This document shows, piece by piece, positions 46,486-57,644 of a stretch of DNA of 64,000 nucleotides. Under the pieces are notes generated by a model, which was given only the letters and a program-made list of their open reading frames with translations, was not told the DNA's origin and searched no databases. Made by a program: the position numbers and the translations under genes. Every line of letters starts with the position of its first letter. Position 1 is the stretch's first letter. Location of the stretch: positions 540,438-604,437 of the forward strand of contig JAKTTT010000004.1 of assembly GCA_030581615.1 (NCBI GenBank). Direction: 5' to 3'. Source of the stretch: Alloascoidea africana. Its lineage: Eukaryota; Ascomycota; Alloascoideomycetes; Alloascoideales; Alloascoideaceae.

Positions 46486-48219
46486 CTAAATGCTAGTCTT
46501 TTCCTGGTCATCACTAGAGTCTAAGGCTGGTGCAGCCTGGCTTCTTCTAACGGTGTTAACTTCTCCGTGAAGTTTTTCACTCAAGTCTTCCAAAGTCTGT
46601 CTCTTGGTTTCAGGAATAAGTAAACTTGTTAAGATACCAAGCAACATGAACAATGCAAAGATTTCCATGACGTGGTTTAACCAACAGTTTGGCTTGTTTT
46701 TAGGACAGTTGTGGTTGATAAGGGTTCCTAGAGCAGACTGAGCAATGATGGCACCAATCTTTCCTGAACCTGCAGAAATACCATGGGCAGTAGATCTGTA
46801 TCTGGTTGGGAAGCACTCACCAGGAACAATGAATGTGGTTGTATTGGGACCCCAGTTCTGGAACAATTGGGCCAGAACGTAGAGGGCAAGGAGACCACCA
46901 TCACTCAGTTTGTGATAAGCGAAACCAATGATACAGAAGAGGATTGTGAGAATGGTGAAACCAGCGATTTGAATTGGTTTACGTCCAACGGTATCAAGGG
47001 TCAAGACACTGAGCCAGTAACCTGGGATAGAACCAGCACAGACGAGAATCAAGTTACCAGCACAGACGTTGTACAGCTTCTTGTAAACGTTGCTACCACC
47101 GGCGAAACCAATTGTCTGAAGAATGACAGCAGAGTTAAGACCTAGACCATAGTAAGCGATATCGAGGAACAACCAAGATCCAGCAGTACCGATCAAAATC
47201 TTTCCGTGTTTCCACTGTCCAAAGTGATGCCAGAAATCGGACCAGCTAGCCTTTGGAGGCAAGACTTCCTCAAATCTTTCTTGAGTAACCTCTTGTTGAT
47301 CGTCATTCTTCTTAACTTCCTGGATTTCACCCTTGGAGGCTTCACCAAAGGCGCCTGAGGTGTATTTTGAAACATCGAGGGTTCCCTTTTCGAGATCACG
47401 CGACACATCAAAGGTATATCTGGGGGTTTCTGGGATGGTCAATCTAAAGTACAAAGCAATGCATCCAGGAACACAGCCGAAACCAATGAGGATTCTCCAT
47501 ATTTGATCAAGAGCTTTGATACAGGTGCCTGTACATTCAGTAGCGTCTTTGGCATCGATCAAAGAGTTTTTGTAACCGGCGACACAAATGATTGCTACGA
47601 TACCAGCCAACAACTGACCCCAACCCTGGTTGGCAAAGACAGCACCCATGATGGCACCTCTCCATTTTGTGGTTGCGAATTCGGAAGTGATAATTGAGGA
47701 AAGAGGGTAGTCACCACCGATACCGATACCCATGATGATTCTCCAGAATGTGAGTAGAGCAACAAAGTTGAGAGCTTCTGATTGACCCATCATAGTTTGA
47801 CCAATTGTAGCAGCAATGATAATGATCAGTTCAACACCATAGATTTTCTTTCTACCAACGACATCGGCGAGCCAGCCAAAGCCGACCTGACCAATGACGG
47901 TACCGACGGAGGTTGAGACCTTGAGGAGATTTGATTCGGGTGTAGTGGGAGTACCTTTTCCACCAACGGAGCTTCCCCAGTAGACATAACCGAGAATGGT
48001 GACACCAATGTTGATTGCAAAGATATCGTATGAATCTGTCATAAAACCGATACCGGCGACCATAATGGCACGGACGTGGTACCAAGAAAAGCTTGCATTG
48101 TCGATCTTCTCGAGAGCAAGACGACGACGCTCAGCAGGGTCCTCGATATGCGAGAAGTCGTTGATGAAGTTGTGGAAGGCAGCGTTTCCACCTGCGGTTT
48201 TGATAGCAGGTCCAGACAT
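46486..48219 (-). CDS. PHO84: High-affinity H+/phosphate symporter, Pho84 type
   Basis: 577 residues (yeast Pho84 587) of the major facilitator superfamily with twelve predicted membrane helices and a central cytoplasmic loop of about 75 residues (near 270-345). Signature segments include FMTDSYDIFAINIG in helix 1, GWLADVVGRKKIYGVEL after helix 2, GIGIGGDYPLSSIITSEFA in helix 4 (the phosphate-site region), and WGPNTTTFIVPGECFPTRYR in helix 11. It imports phosphate with protons at the plasma membrane and probably acts as a nutrient sensor. Upstream CACGTG sites fit Pho4-type control, and a TATA element stands about 110 bases before the ATG. Confidence 0.96.
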   Translation of the reverse strand: MSGPAIKTAGGNAAFHNFINDFSHIEDPAERRRLALEKIDNASFSWYHVRAIMVAGIGFMTDSYDIFAINIGVTILGYVYWGSSVGGKGTPTTPESNLLKVSTSVGTVIGQVGFGWLADVVGRKKIYGVELIIIIAATIGQTMMGQSEALNFVALLTFWRIIMGIGIGGDYPLSSIITSEFATTKWRGAIMGAVFANQGWGQLLAGIVAIICVAGYKNSLIDAKDATECTGTCIKALDQIWRILIGFGCVPGCIALYFRLTIPETPRYTFDVSRDLEKGTLDVSKYTSGAFGEASKGEIQEVKKNDDQQEVTQERFEEVLPPKASWSDFWHHFGQWKHGKILIGTAGSWLFLDIAYYGLGLNSAVILQTIGFAGGSNVYKKLYNVCAGNLILVCAGSIPGYWLSVLTLDTVGRKPIQIAGFTILTILFCIIGFAYHKLSDGGLLALYVLAQLFQNWGPNTTTFIVPGECFPTRYRSTAHGISAGSGKIGAIIAQSALGTLINHNCPKNKPNCWLNHVMEIFALFMLLGILTSLLIPETKRQTLEDLSEKLHGEVNTVRRSQAAPALDSSDDQEKTSI

Positions 48220-48329
48220 TGCAATCTATAAATTACACTGGGACTGGCTGGGAAATTAAGAGGTAAATGGGGAGGCTGGAAAGAAGAGACACTTTCTGGA
48301 AGACGGGGCAAGGACGAGAGAGCGGGCTC

Positions 48330-48337
48330 TTTTTATA
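48330..48337 (-). promoter_or_regulatory. TATA box of PHO84
   Basis: TATAAAAA on the minus strand, about 110 bases upstream of the ATG at 48219. Confidence 0.6.
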
Positions 48338-48530
48338 AAGCAGTTTGAGTTTTTCCGGCGCTTAGCTGAGTCTGGCAGCCATTGCGGGTCTGGTTGGTCT
48401 TGGCTGTGAAAAAATCGAAGAATACGAAGCGCCAGGGCCAGAAAACAAGAGGCTCGAGCAGCCTTGGCCTATCTCGCAAGTGTGTGCGCGGATCTTGGCA
48501 CTGATTCGCCGATGCCTCGCACATGGCCTC

Positions 48531-48536
48531 CACGTG
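48531..48536. promoter_or_regulatory. CACGTG, candidate Pho4 site
   Basis: Palindromic E-box 312 bases upstream of the PHO84 ATG, at the distance where Pho4 acts in yeast PHO promoters. Cbf1 could also bind it. Confidence 0.5.
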
Positions 48537-48659
48537 GAACCCCCCGTAGAGCCCATTGGCGATCGCGGGCGGCCTGCGATGGAGGTTAAGCTTTCGCGCG
48601 CGTCTCCCAAGCACGGCCTGCATGCTTGCGGCCGTGCGTCGGCGCACGCGTCCCAATCC

Positions 48660-48735
48660 GGCCGGCTGCCTCTGGCTGGCTGCCTCTGGCTGGCACTCAG
48701 GCTGGTCTCAGAGTCCCCGGCTGCCTCTGGCGGCG
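48660..48735 (+). repeat. GC-rich short tandem, CTGCCTCTGGCTGG-type units
   Basis: GGCTGCCTCTGG occurs in two adjacent copies and a third slightly later, in an unusually GC-rich part of the PHO84 upstream region. Confidence 0.7.
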
Positions 48736-48935
48736 TGCAAGAAGGGTGGGTGTGGAGCTGGGAGACACTGCGAGGGCCAAGGCCGGCGAGCTTCGCAAGG
48801 ACGGCTTGAGCAGAAGAAGCGCTGGGAAAAGAAGCTCTATGGATAATACAGAATGCTCATGCAACGTTGCCAAAATTGCTTATCTCCTGTTCTTCCCCAG
48901 GAGAAGCACACACAGGAAGAGACTCGAGGACCGCA

Positions 48936-48941
48936 CACGTG
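48936..48941. promoter_or_regulatory. Second CACGTG, distal
   Basis: E-box in the context ACACGTGT about 720 bases upstream of the PHO84 ATG. Its use is uncertain at this distance. Confidence 0.3.
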
Positions 48942-51900
48942 TGCTCAGTTGGTGAACGAATCAAGAATCTCTCGCGGCTGGAAAGTGTTAGAGTCACGCT
49001 CTTTGGGCCAAGCTTCCGATCCAAATCTTACCAGCAAGATGAAAATCAATTTGAGCATACATGGCGTTTTCCGTGCATTTCGGACTGTTCCTTCTTTTAC
49101 TCTTTTCTGCTCCAGGTGGCCCACACATTCCAATTTCCTCGGTGCGGACATGAAAGTCAGAGAGCCCTTCCGTTAATTATGCAACTGTGATTTTCATTGA
49201 CTCTGGGTAAACTGTCACTGATGCAAGAGCGGAGTTCTATTTTGCATCTCCATGCAAACTATTCCCATTTCGCTCAACCTGTCTCTAATTTGAACAAATG
49301 ATTCAACCACGTTTTCTTGGTGGATTCCTCACGAACCACTGCTACGCCTCCAGATATAGACCTAAGTACATGTGTGTTTTATGTATCGATTCATTAACTC
49401 CGATAGCCAACAATCTTCTCGTCAGCGCTGTCGGGTTGGTTTTCAATGACCCTAGCGCTAAAATGTACTATTTCCCAGGGAAGCTTTGTCTAAGAACTCT
49501 TGTTTTCTCTTGGCTGGACTTCCGAGTAGCTTGGCAACTGTGAAAGATTTCTTGTGTTGCAGACAATTAAATATTCCAAACGCAGGTTGAATGGAAAGAC
49601 ATTCCTCAAGAAAATATTTCTTTGCTGGATCTCCTTCTACAGTAAGCAGTTTTTTTTCTTTTTTTTGTTCGGTGGATTCATTAATTCTCTATTTTAGTAA
49701 TCAAACTGTGTAATTTCTTGTTCCAACTGAGATGGAAAACAAAAATTGTCTACTTGCAGTCCCCTTTTGGGTCCATTGGGCCATCTCTTGTTTCCCAAGC
49801 CCATCTGATGGTCTTCTCTAACCTGCAGCTACAACAAAAAGAAAAATGAAGGGTCACAATAATCGCCCCCATTCGACACAAAACTGTTTAAAATCCTTCT
49901 CCATCAATACTTATTGCTCGCTTGATGATCTGCAATTTCAGCATCTAATTCCCATTCTCATTGTAAACTTACTGTCAAAGATAGCATTTTATCTAGTCTG
50001 CTCAAATCTACGGAAACTACTTGCATTACAATCCCACTTTGGGAAGATTTCGGCATGAATGAATTGCTCTTCCCATCTCCTGCGTTCTCAAACCTTTTAT
50101 TTCAATCTAAGTTAAAACATAATACAGAAAAAGCAAAAAACAAGGTCTGAGAAAAAAAAAAATTCTTTTCTGAGAGCATTGAAAAATTTATCTGCTCCAT
50201 TCTACATTCAAATGCTCTTGAAAAAAAAAAAATTCAATGCCGTCTTGCTTACAAGGATTATACAATATTTAGGGCTATTTCGCAGACCCGTTTGTGAACC
50301 TTAATAACCCCATTTTGTTTTTCTTTTTGTAGCACGTTTTGTGGGGCAGGAAGAGGAATAGTAGACGCCCGAAAAAGATTAGGTAAGGTTTGCCATCTTC
50401 TTTCGATCTTTGGGGACCTTTAGGCTTTGTGTCACCATCAAGCTTATTTGAATCAGGGTCTGGATAATGCGTCAACTCTCATTCGTTAGCGCAATACCCC
50501 GAAATTGTTTCTATTATGGTGGTGTCTCGTATCTGAACGAAAAGATAATAGCAGCTTTTTTTGCTATTTGTACTCTTTTAAATAAACGAATTCAATCATT
50601 TGAACGGCTTGATCAGTCCTCAGGTAACGAACTGTATAATCCTTTTTCTGATTGAATGACGAATAAATGGTATGTAGAATATCGCTTTAGAACGATTACT
50701 GTCATTGTGATCAGGAATATTTTTCATCACTGCTCAGTTGTGTCATATAATAATAAGACTAGGAAGTTTGTTTCAAGTTTTCATTCAGAAAACAAGAATA
50801 ATTCATTTATTCTGAAAATCTCAATCAACTGGGTTATTGGTTTGCTTATTGTAGATAACATTGTTTCCAAAATACACACATGACAGAAAATGGCAAGAAA
50901 CTACCCCAAATCTTCAGTACAATAACAAAACCTGGAGATAAATTATTATACGTGTAGGTACATGGTGTGCCTGAAGTGTGTCACCACCACAAGAGACAAA
51001 ATAACTTTTAAACTTCTTCCCACTTCCGCACTTTCCCTGCCATTCCGTTTGGAGTCAATGCCACAAATACCCAGATCCAAAACTCATTTGACTCAAACTA
51101 TGCACGCGACAGGTTCAAATACTTTGACACTTTAGATCTACCCCAAATTGGCTTCTAATATTAGTTGGATTTTAGGTGAATGATTCATAAGATTAGGAAA
51201 ACCTTTGCAGACAACTAATGGAACTGGCTTCGTACATGATTTACCATTAAAACCATAACTTCATACAAGTTTATATGGTCTTCTTTACTCCCTTTCAAAT
51301 TCACCAAAATCTAGAAAAGTAGACCCTGTCCAAATTTCTCCGCAATTTCCATCCTAGTCCAAATGATTGAACAGGAGGACCATCGCATCTATATACAGGT
51401 TTGTACTAGTGAACAAGGATACGTTAACAGATAAAATACTTTAACTATACGCTTTTCCCTTACAGAATTAGGTTAGTTTGACCCTGAATTCAATCAAATG
51501 AACGATTTTATTCCTGTTCTCGGTCGGCAGACGAGCACACTACAAGAAGTCATCACGTTGTATAAAGTTCCACTCGCTGAGACCAGTCCAGTGCCATTCA
51601 TTCACCTCTGGCAAATAGGCCTCATATAAGTCAATACAGCCTCTTCTGTGATCAGCCAAAAAGAAGTCTACATAGAATTCTTAATCCACCTCAATAGTTT
51701 TGAAGGATTTTGGGCTATTTAGTCAATCGGTTTAGTCCTTCACTGCAATAATTTTTTTATTCTAAATTTTCACTTCTCTTCGATAAAGCTTGAAAATTCC
51801 AATTCTCTTCAAGGTTTTGGGACGTGGTATCAAAAGTAGAACACTCCCATTGGGCCACAACAAACCTTGGAGCAAAGGCTGACCAACCCACTTGGTTGTT

Positions 51901-53260
51901 TGAGGTTGGGAATTCTAATCGAGATTCAATTCTTGCCGAACTCCGGGTAATTGCATCTCAAACTTGAATTTAGAGAGTGTTGCCTCAACTCCTCCACGCA
52001 TAGCTTTCCAACCTGTAAACATGTGTCCTGAGAAGTTTCAGTAGGACGGAATCCTTCTAGCAACCCAAGCTCTATCCTCCCTTCACTCCTAACTCCCGTC
52101 AGCATAGAAAGAACGATACCACGCGCCTCTAACATGCCCAGCTTTGTTCTGCTTTAGTGTCAAAATTTTGACAGTGCTGCCAAGTAGCTGTAACATTTTT
52201 ATAGCCTCAATCCTCTGTCTGTTTTATCGATTATGCATTAATTGAGATGGTTAAAGAAGCATTAATGTCAATATATGGGTCCCGTCAAAAATTATCGATG
52301 CCACAAGTTGTTAGTAACTGGCAGTATGAAAGAGAAACGAGTAGTAAGCTCTGCAACGCATCTCTTGAAATTGGAGGATGGAATCCCCCTGAGTCTGGAA
52401 AATAGGAGAAAGTAAGGATTATTATCTTCTTCTTGTTTGATAACCAAAATCTTTCAGTTTTAATCGATTGCCACAAATCAGAAAGGCACATTCCTAAAGT
52501 TTTTAATTCTGGTATGACGTTTTCGATTCCATTCGCACGGGGATTGCTTCCGTTTTGCAAAGTCAAAAGGTTCAAAATAAATCCTAGAATACTCTTTTTG
52601 AACAAAGCCTTCAATTTTTCCATTTCCAAAATGGAAAATTGTTTATACCATACGCTAAAATTATCCGATTCTATATTTATCAAGATCTTGTCAACATTAA
52701 CAATGGATGAGCAAAGATAGAACAATTCCATATAAAAGAGATAATATATGTACAACAGTTTTAACTGTTATATCTATGCGTTTATCTTGTCATTTATGAT
52801 GTGACCTGGTGGCCAGTTCTGAACAAATGTTCAATATCGGAGTTGAACTGTTTAAGAAAAAGAAAAATAACAAAGTTTCCATATTATGATCATTCCCATT
52901 GTCTTGGACTCTGGGATTTTCTTTTGTCGAGGGCCTTGAGATCTAGAATTTCAAGTTCGCTATCAACATTACAGGTGATGTCTAACATAAGGCACAATTC
53001 AAAACTGTCATGTTGGAACATAAACGTCCAATACAATCAAAATGATCCCTTCTTTAGATATTCCAAAAAACAGAAACGGTTTGATAGTAGAGATTATTGG
53101 GCAGCATTAAACAGCAATCAATAGGAAAGTGAACGTTATAAATAAGAGCTGATTTCCATCTGTTTCCAATTCATCATCAACAGTATCAATCCTCTTTACT
53201 ACCCAATAATACAATCTGGTTGAACTTCTTCCACATTTAATAATAATAACAATAACAATA
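48942..53260. other. Gene-poor stretch, 4.3 kb
   Basis: AT-rich with A and T runs (50151-50162, 50221-50232). The longest ORF is 156 residues (52285-52755, minus), overlapped by an antisense ORF (52433-52720). Neither resembles a known family, so both are treated as unproven. The last 200 bases include the promoter of the next gene, with TATAAATA at 53138-53145. Confidence 0.5.
53138..53145 (+). promoter_or_regulatory. TATA box of the PIR-like gene
   Basis: TATAAATA lies 123 bases upstream of the ATG at 53261. Confidence 0.5.
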
Positions 53261-53986
53261 ATGAAATTCCTATCAACTGTTACCGCCATCACTTCACTTG
53301 TTGCCTCCGCCAGTGCGGTCATTCTACAAGTCAATTCAGATGATTCTGAGATTAATGGAAACGTCCTCTACTCAAGAAGAGAAGGCGCTGGTGTTAACTA
53401 CATCTTTCTTGCAAAATCTGGCGGCGAGGACATTACATACGACTCTGAGACCAATAGCCTCTACACTTTACTAAATGGCAGATTTAAACAGTCTCTTCAA
53501 TTCTCTTCTGGAATTCTTCAGTTGTCCATCACTAATAACTCTGATTCCTACACATTCTCCCCAGAAGGATACTTGGAAAAGAGCGGTGCTAGAGAGTCAT
53601 ATTTCGCCTGTAAAAACTTTAAGGATCCTTACTGCTACTCAGACTCGAGCTATGGCATCCTTTCATACAAAGCTAATTCTGAGTGTAAACCGGTTGAGAT
53701 TTTGCTCAAAGACTCAAGTTCCGATACTCCCACCACAACATCTTCAGCTCCTGGTACCACTAAAACATTGGATGTGGATTGGAACACAGTCAGCTACCCA
53801 AGTTCTTACAATGTTAACTGGACAACAGTTTCCTACGGCATCGATTGGAATACGGTCAGCTATCCTACATCTTATGATGTCAACTGGGACACCGTTTCTT
53901 ATCCAACATCTTACGACGTTAACTGGGACACTGTCGCTTATCCCACCTCCTATGATGTCGACTGGAGCACTGTTCAATACAATTAA
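53261..53986 (+). CDS. Secreted PIR-like wall protein with C-terminal WNTVSYPTSY repeats
   Basis: 241 residues. Signal peptide 1-19 (MKFLSTVTAITSLVASASA). Residues 30-150 resemble the PIR-type wall domain: NGNVLYSRREGAGVNYIFLA, SYTFSPEGYLEKSG, then YFACKNFKDPYCYS and ECKPVEILL, with Cys117, Cys125 and Cys142. A basic SRR at 38-40 could be a Kex2 site. A Thr/Ser linker (about 152-168) leads to six units of about 12 residues, consensus (D/N)VxWxTVSYPTSY, at 171-241. There is no GPI signal at the end, so retention would be through the PIR-like domain or disulfides. Exact family unknown to me. Confidence 0.72.
   Translation: MKFLSTVTAITSLVASASAVILQVNSDDSEINGNVLYSRREGAGVNYIFLAKSGGEDITYDSETNSLYTLLNGRFKQSLQFSSGILQLSITNNSDSYTFSPEGYLEKSGARESYFACKNFKDPYCYSDSSYGILSYKANSECKPVEILLKDSSSDTPTTTSSAPGTTKTLDVDWNTVSYPSSYNVNWTTVSYGIDWNTVSYPTSYDVNWDTVSYPTSYDVNWDTVAYPTSYDVDWSTVQYN
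53771..53983 (+). repeat. Coding repeat array of the PIR-like protein
   Basis: Six tandem units of 30-39 bases encode the (D/N)VxWxTVSYPTSY repeat. The most similar neighbours are the fourth and fifth units, which suggests recent expansion. Confidence 0.85.
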
Positions 53987-56323
53987 TTATTCTCCAGCAT
54001 TTAATTGTTACTCAAAACTCATTTTCCCGTTCTTGTACTATCGTTCCTTTCTCAATCCTGAGTTTGTTCAGCATTTTTAATTGTTCGTCCTCTTTTCCCC
54101 CTCAAATTATTTCTCTGGCATTTCCATTTCCAAAACATAATTCTTAATACTTCGTCCTACTTTCACAATTAGAACCGTTTACTCCTATTCTTTTAATATC
54201 CATATCTTTTCCCAACTTTCTCGGGATTATTGCTATATTCTCATCGCATATTTGATACTTGCATACTTATCCTTCTGTTCAGCATACTTTTGTTTTTCCC
54301 TATACATTTCATTTCTAGAATTCTCATTGTTTCAGAAAGCTTATAGATACATAGATGCATTGAAATCGTTTAGAAAGATTCATAGCTATTAGTAAAGGTT
54401 TAATTGGTATATTTTAAAACCAGTAGATTTGTTGATACTTAGGAGAGGTAAATCATCACTAAACTTTCCTATTCTTTCACAAAAGACTACTAATATTTGA
54501 ATAACCATGAAAAATGATGAAATTTAATAGTCTTTCTTAGTAAACCATCGTTTAGAAATAACCCTAGTCAGGATAATCCAGCCGTTTTGTTCTCAATGAA
54601 TCAATTGTGTTGGTAGTGTTGTCGTCAAAGAAATGCTTGTTATGTACAGCTCTTAGAGCTTTAAGGTAAATACCCTTGCTGGTTCATGAAAGGACTTTTT
54701 GGGACTATTCAACATGGTGTTAGCAATTAAACCTGAACTTTCGAAGCAAATGATTTTCTCACAAATTAAAGGGTCTAGGTCTTTTGATTCACAACGGACA
54801 ATGATAAGTGTCAACAAGGTTTATTAAACTAATCTGGTTATAATGCGAATGACTATGATCTTTGCCAAGGTTAAATTTTGTAATGAATTATCAGATTTCA
54901 ATGTACTATTGAGATTTGTGGAAACTTACACTTACCCTACTTTTGGGGGAAGCTGTCAATGTGTGAGAAACGCTTTAAACCCACCTTCGTCTATCACTAT
55001 CATTATGTTGAATAACCCCTAGAAAGAAGTATTCTAAGTTTATTGAAAAATAAAATCTCTAAAGTTGTGCTCCTGATTATCTTAAACCATTGAGGTCCGA
55101 AGTTACTCATTGGCTTCACCTATTTAAGAATGACCCTGCATATTTCGTCAAGGTTCTCTAGATATTTCTCGATCTATCGTTGAAGCGATTATGAACAACA
55201 AAGAAGAATACGATGTGGAATGATCTATATTCGAGAAAGAGGTAATACTTATATTTGACTTCTCGAACTGTTAAAGTCTACCTGAACTCGATAACTGGTT
55301 CCGTTGCGTGATCTATGCAAGATTATATGACTATCCTTAGACCATTTCTTTCATAATAATACTGGTATTGAAGGGTAAATAAATCACCAAAAAAGAAAGG
55401 AACAAATGTGAATAATTGCAAGCTGTTGAATTGCAGAAAATTTTTCATCAATTTTGCAACCCTCCATTTGTGTGTTCTATGCCTAATCATAGTTTCAACC
55501 CCAATTTCACGAAAACCGCCAAAACTGACGTGATAAAAGCAAAAGCCCGATATCATCAATCACTCTCCAATAAAAGGACTCAAAAAATGCAGTACTGCTT
55601 TTTTGGATATCGATCTCGCCAAATGGCAGGCTTCTTTGTTTTCCATGATCGCTTCAATGATAGATCGAGAAATATCTGAAGAATCTTGGCATTTTATGCA
55701 TACATGCAGGGTGTTTCTTAAATTGAAGACAAAGCACAAAATCTCAATCAAAGGATTAAGATAACCAAGAGCATAATTATTGGGATTATTACCGATAATC
55801 TTCTCAGTCTAGAGCATCTTCCTACAACCCTTTTCTACAGTACTTGTTATGTAAATCAACAAACAAAATGAAACAAGCTAGATATGTTGTGGGTTGGAAA
55901 ATAGTCTTCTAAAAATCATGCTCGCATAGAAGCCGAAGAAAAATTCTAGGCCTTGGTTAACCTTCTCTCACCGCACTTGAAGCCTTGATTACCTTTTGTT
56001 TCTTTTCTACAATTTCATTGTTGAGATTTTATGAAATAGTTTCCACTGTGAGCAATTCTTTGGCATAACTTTTCTAACCAAATTCAAAATTTCCCTCTTT
56101 CTTTTCGTATTTCATAAATTGATGAGAAACCCAGAAAGTAGATGAAATCTAATGCACACAATCTATTTATAAAGTGCTGCTTGTCTCTAGTTTATTCAGT
56201 AGACTTTTCAAGCACAACAATATATTCTCCCTCATCATATCTCTAGTTAAGATCCAATTTATATCAATTCATCCAGAAATATTCGTCTTTTGCTAGTCCC
56301 CAAAGTTAACCTTCTCAATTGAA
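53987..56323. other. Intergenic, 2.3 kb, with an inverted duplicate fragment
   Basis: No complete gene recognised. It contains the inverted pair 55132-55207 and 55631-55712. A TATTTATAAA element at about 56164-56173 is suited to the gene that starts at 56324. Confidence 0.5.
55132..55712. repeat. Inverted duplicate of a short coding-like fragment
   Basis: 55159-55207 is nearly identical to the reverse complement of 55631-55679 (AGATATTTCTCGATCTATC shared exactly, then a few differences), and weaker similarity extends outward to ACCCTGCA at 55133-55140 and 55705-55712. The minus copy is open as SDISRSIIEAIMENKEA; the plus copy reads the similar SRSIVEAIMNNKEEYDVE and stops. The source gene is not in the window. 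Confidence 0.65.
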
Positions 56324-57241
56324 ATGATTACGCATTCCAGAATATCTTTCCCATTAATGGTATTAGAAATTGCTGCTATGGCATTGGCGTTGAATCCCCA
56401 TGCGGCTGAATCTCTGGTTTCAGGTAAGCACCAACATCAGATTCATCGTCGCGAAGGCAAGGTTCAACTCTTTACAAAAACCGAAGTTGTTTTTGTTGAT
56501 GAAGAGGGGAATAGCATTGAAAATCCAAACGAAGAAGCTACTATAGACTCTCAAGAAGTTGGAGTTTTAACTGCCACACAGTACGTATATGTTGATGAAG
56601 ATGGGAACACTAAATCACTCCCGACCACTTCAATTTCACCAGAAACAGATGACGCGCCCCCTTTACCTGTAACAAGGTTTGACACTGAAGCAGAAACCTT
56701 TGATGGAAATGTAGAAGCGACAGTCAATAATGATATTAATGTGGCAATATCTTCAACAACTAGGGGGAATACGCTAACCACGATTGAATTGGGTAGACCA
56801 GCTCTTTCCACTACATTATCAGTTCCCCGTGTTCAAGCACTAGACTTGGATGTCACAACCTCAACAAACATTTTAGACTCTAGTTCTGATTCCGAGCCGA
56901 ACGATTCAGACGCTTCCTCGGAGAGCTTCACAGGGGATGCAACATATTACGATGTAGGAGTGGGATCTTGTGGCATAGAAAATGATGACTCTGAGCTCAT
57001 TGTTGCAGTCTCTAAAGATCTCTTTGACTCGTCTGGCGGTGCAAACCCCAATAATAATCCCTTATGTGGTCAAAAGTTGAAGATTACAAGAAAAAGCAGT
57101 GGGAAATCTGTCATTGTTACGGTCGCCGACAGATGCCCTGCTTGCAGTCTTTATGATTTAGACCTATCTCCTGCGGCATTTAACCACATTGGTGATAAAG
57201 ATGAAGGAAGAGTAGTTGTTACTTGGAGTTGGGTCAGCTAA
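56324..57241 (+). CDS. Secreted double-psi beta-barrel (expansin/RlpA-like) protein
   Basis: 305 residues. An N-terminal hydrophobic stretch acts as signal peptide (first ATG, or Met12 MVLEIAAMALAL), followed by a Kex2-type HRR at 41-43. Two similar segments follow: FTKTEVVFVDEEGNSIENP and LTATQYVYVDEDGNTKSLP. A Ser/Thr-rich linker leads to a C-terminal DPBB domain (about 200-305): GDATYYDVGVGSCGIENDD, NPLCGQKLKITRKSSGK, VTVADRCPACSLYDLDLSPA. The Asp of the VADRCPAC segment and paired cysteines are kept. Such proteins bind or loosen polysaccharide walls; activity here is unproven. No GPI tail is present. Confidence 0.82.
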   Translation: MITHSRISFPLMVLEIAAMALALNPHAAESLVSGKHQHQIHRREGKVQLFTKTEVVFVDEEGNSIENPNEEATIDSQEVGVLTATQYVYVDEDGNTKSLPTTSISPETDDAPPLPVTRFDTEAETFDGNVEATVNNDINVAISSTTRGNTLTTIELGRPALSTTLSVPRVQALDLDVTTSTNILDSSSDSEPNDSDASSESFTGDATYYDVGVGSCGIENDDSELIVAVSKDLFDSSGGANPNNNPLCGQKLKITRKSSGKSVIVTVADRCPACSLYDLDLSPAAFNHIGDKDEGRVVVTWSWVS

Positions 57242-57644
57242 ACCTTATTTCCTTGGTATAAATATCCAATATATTGTTGCGTTTCTGCGTTATGGACAAA
57301 AATGCTGCATACACTAGACTGTATCTGTTGAGACACACAACTGGGGAAAGCCAAGTTCCTCGGTGATGTTTTCCAAACTGAAGTGGAAATCTGTAAAGAT
57401 GATCTTGTAAATGATCGTCGATCGTTCTTAGCTGGAAGCAAAAGGAGTAATTACTGAAGCATTGGAAAAATTTGAACTATAGACACGGCCGACACGCTTC
57501 GTAATCCAGAGTAATCCACAGAGAGCATCGAATGTGGAATGTCATCGCGAGTCAAGATAAGGGTATTTAAACGCTGCCTAGTCTTTGATAAGGCCACTCC
57601 ACTCGAACCAAAACTTGCACATATCGAATTAATACGGCTCTAAA
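57242..57644. promoter_or_regulatory. Intergenic and promoter of the FMN enzyme
   Basis: 403 bases. A TATTTAA element stands about 80 bases upstream of the ATG at 57645. The minus ORF 57238-57441 is chance. Confidence 0.45.

Noticed and set aside
52285-52755. 156-residue minus ORF in the 49-53 kb gap
   Set aside because: Overlapped by an antisense ORF; first half is a low-complexity hydrophobic stretch, no recognisable motif. Left unproven and not called as a gene.
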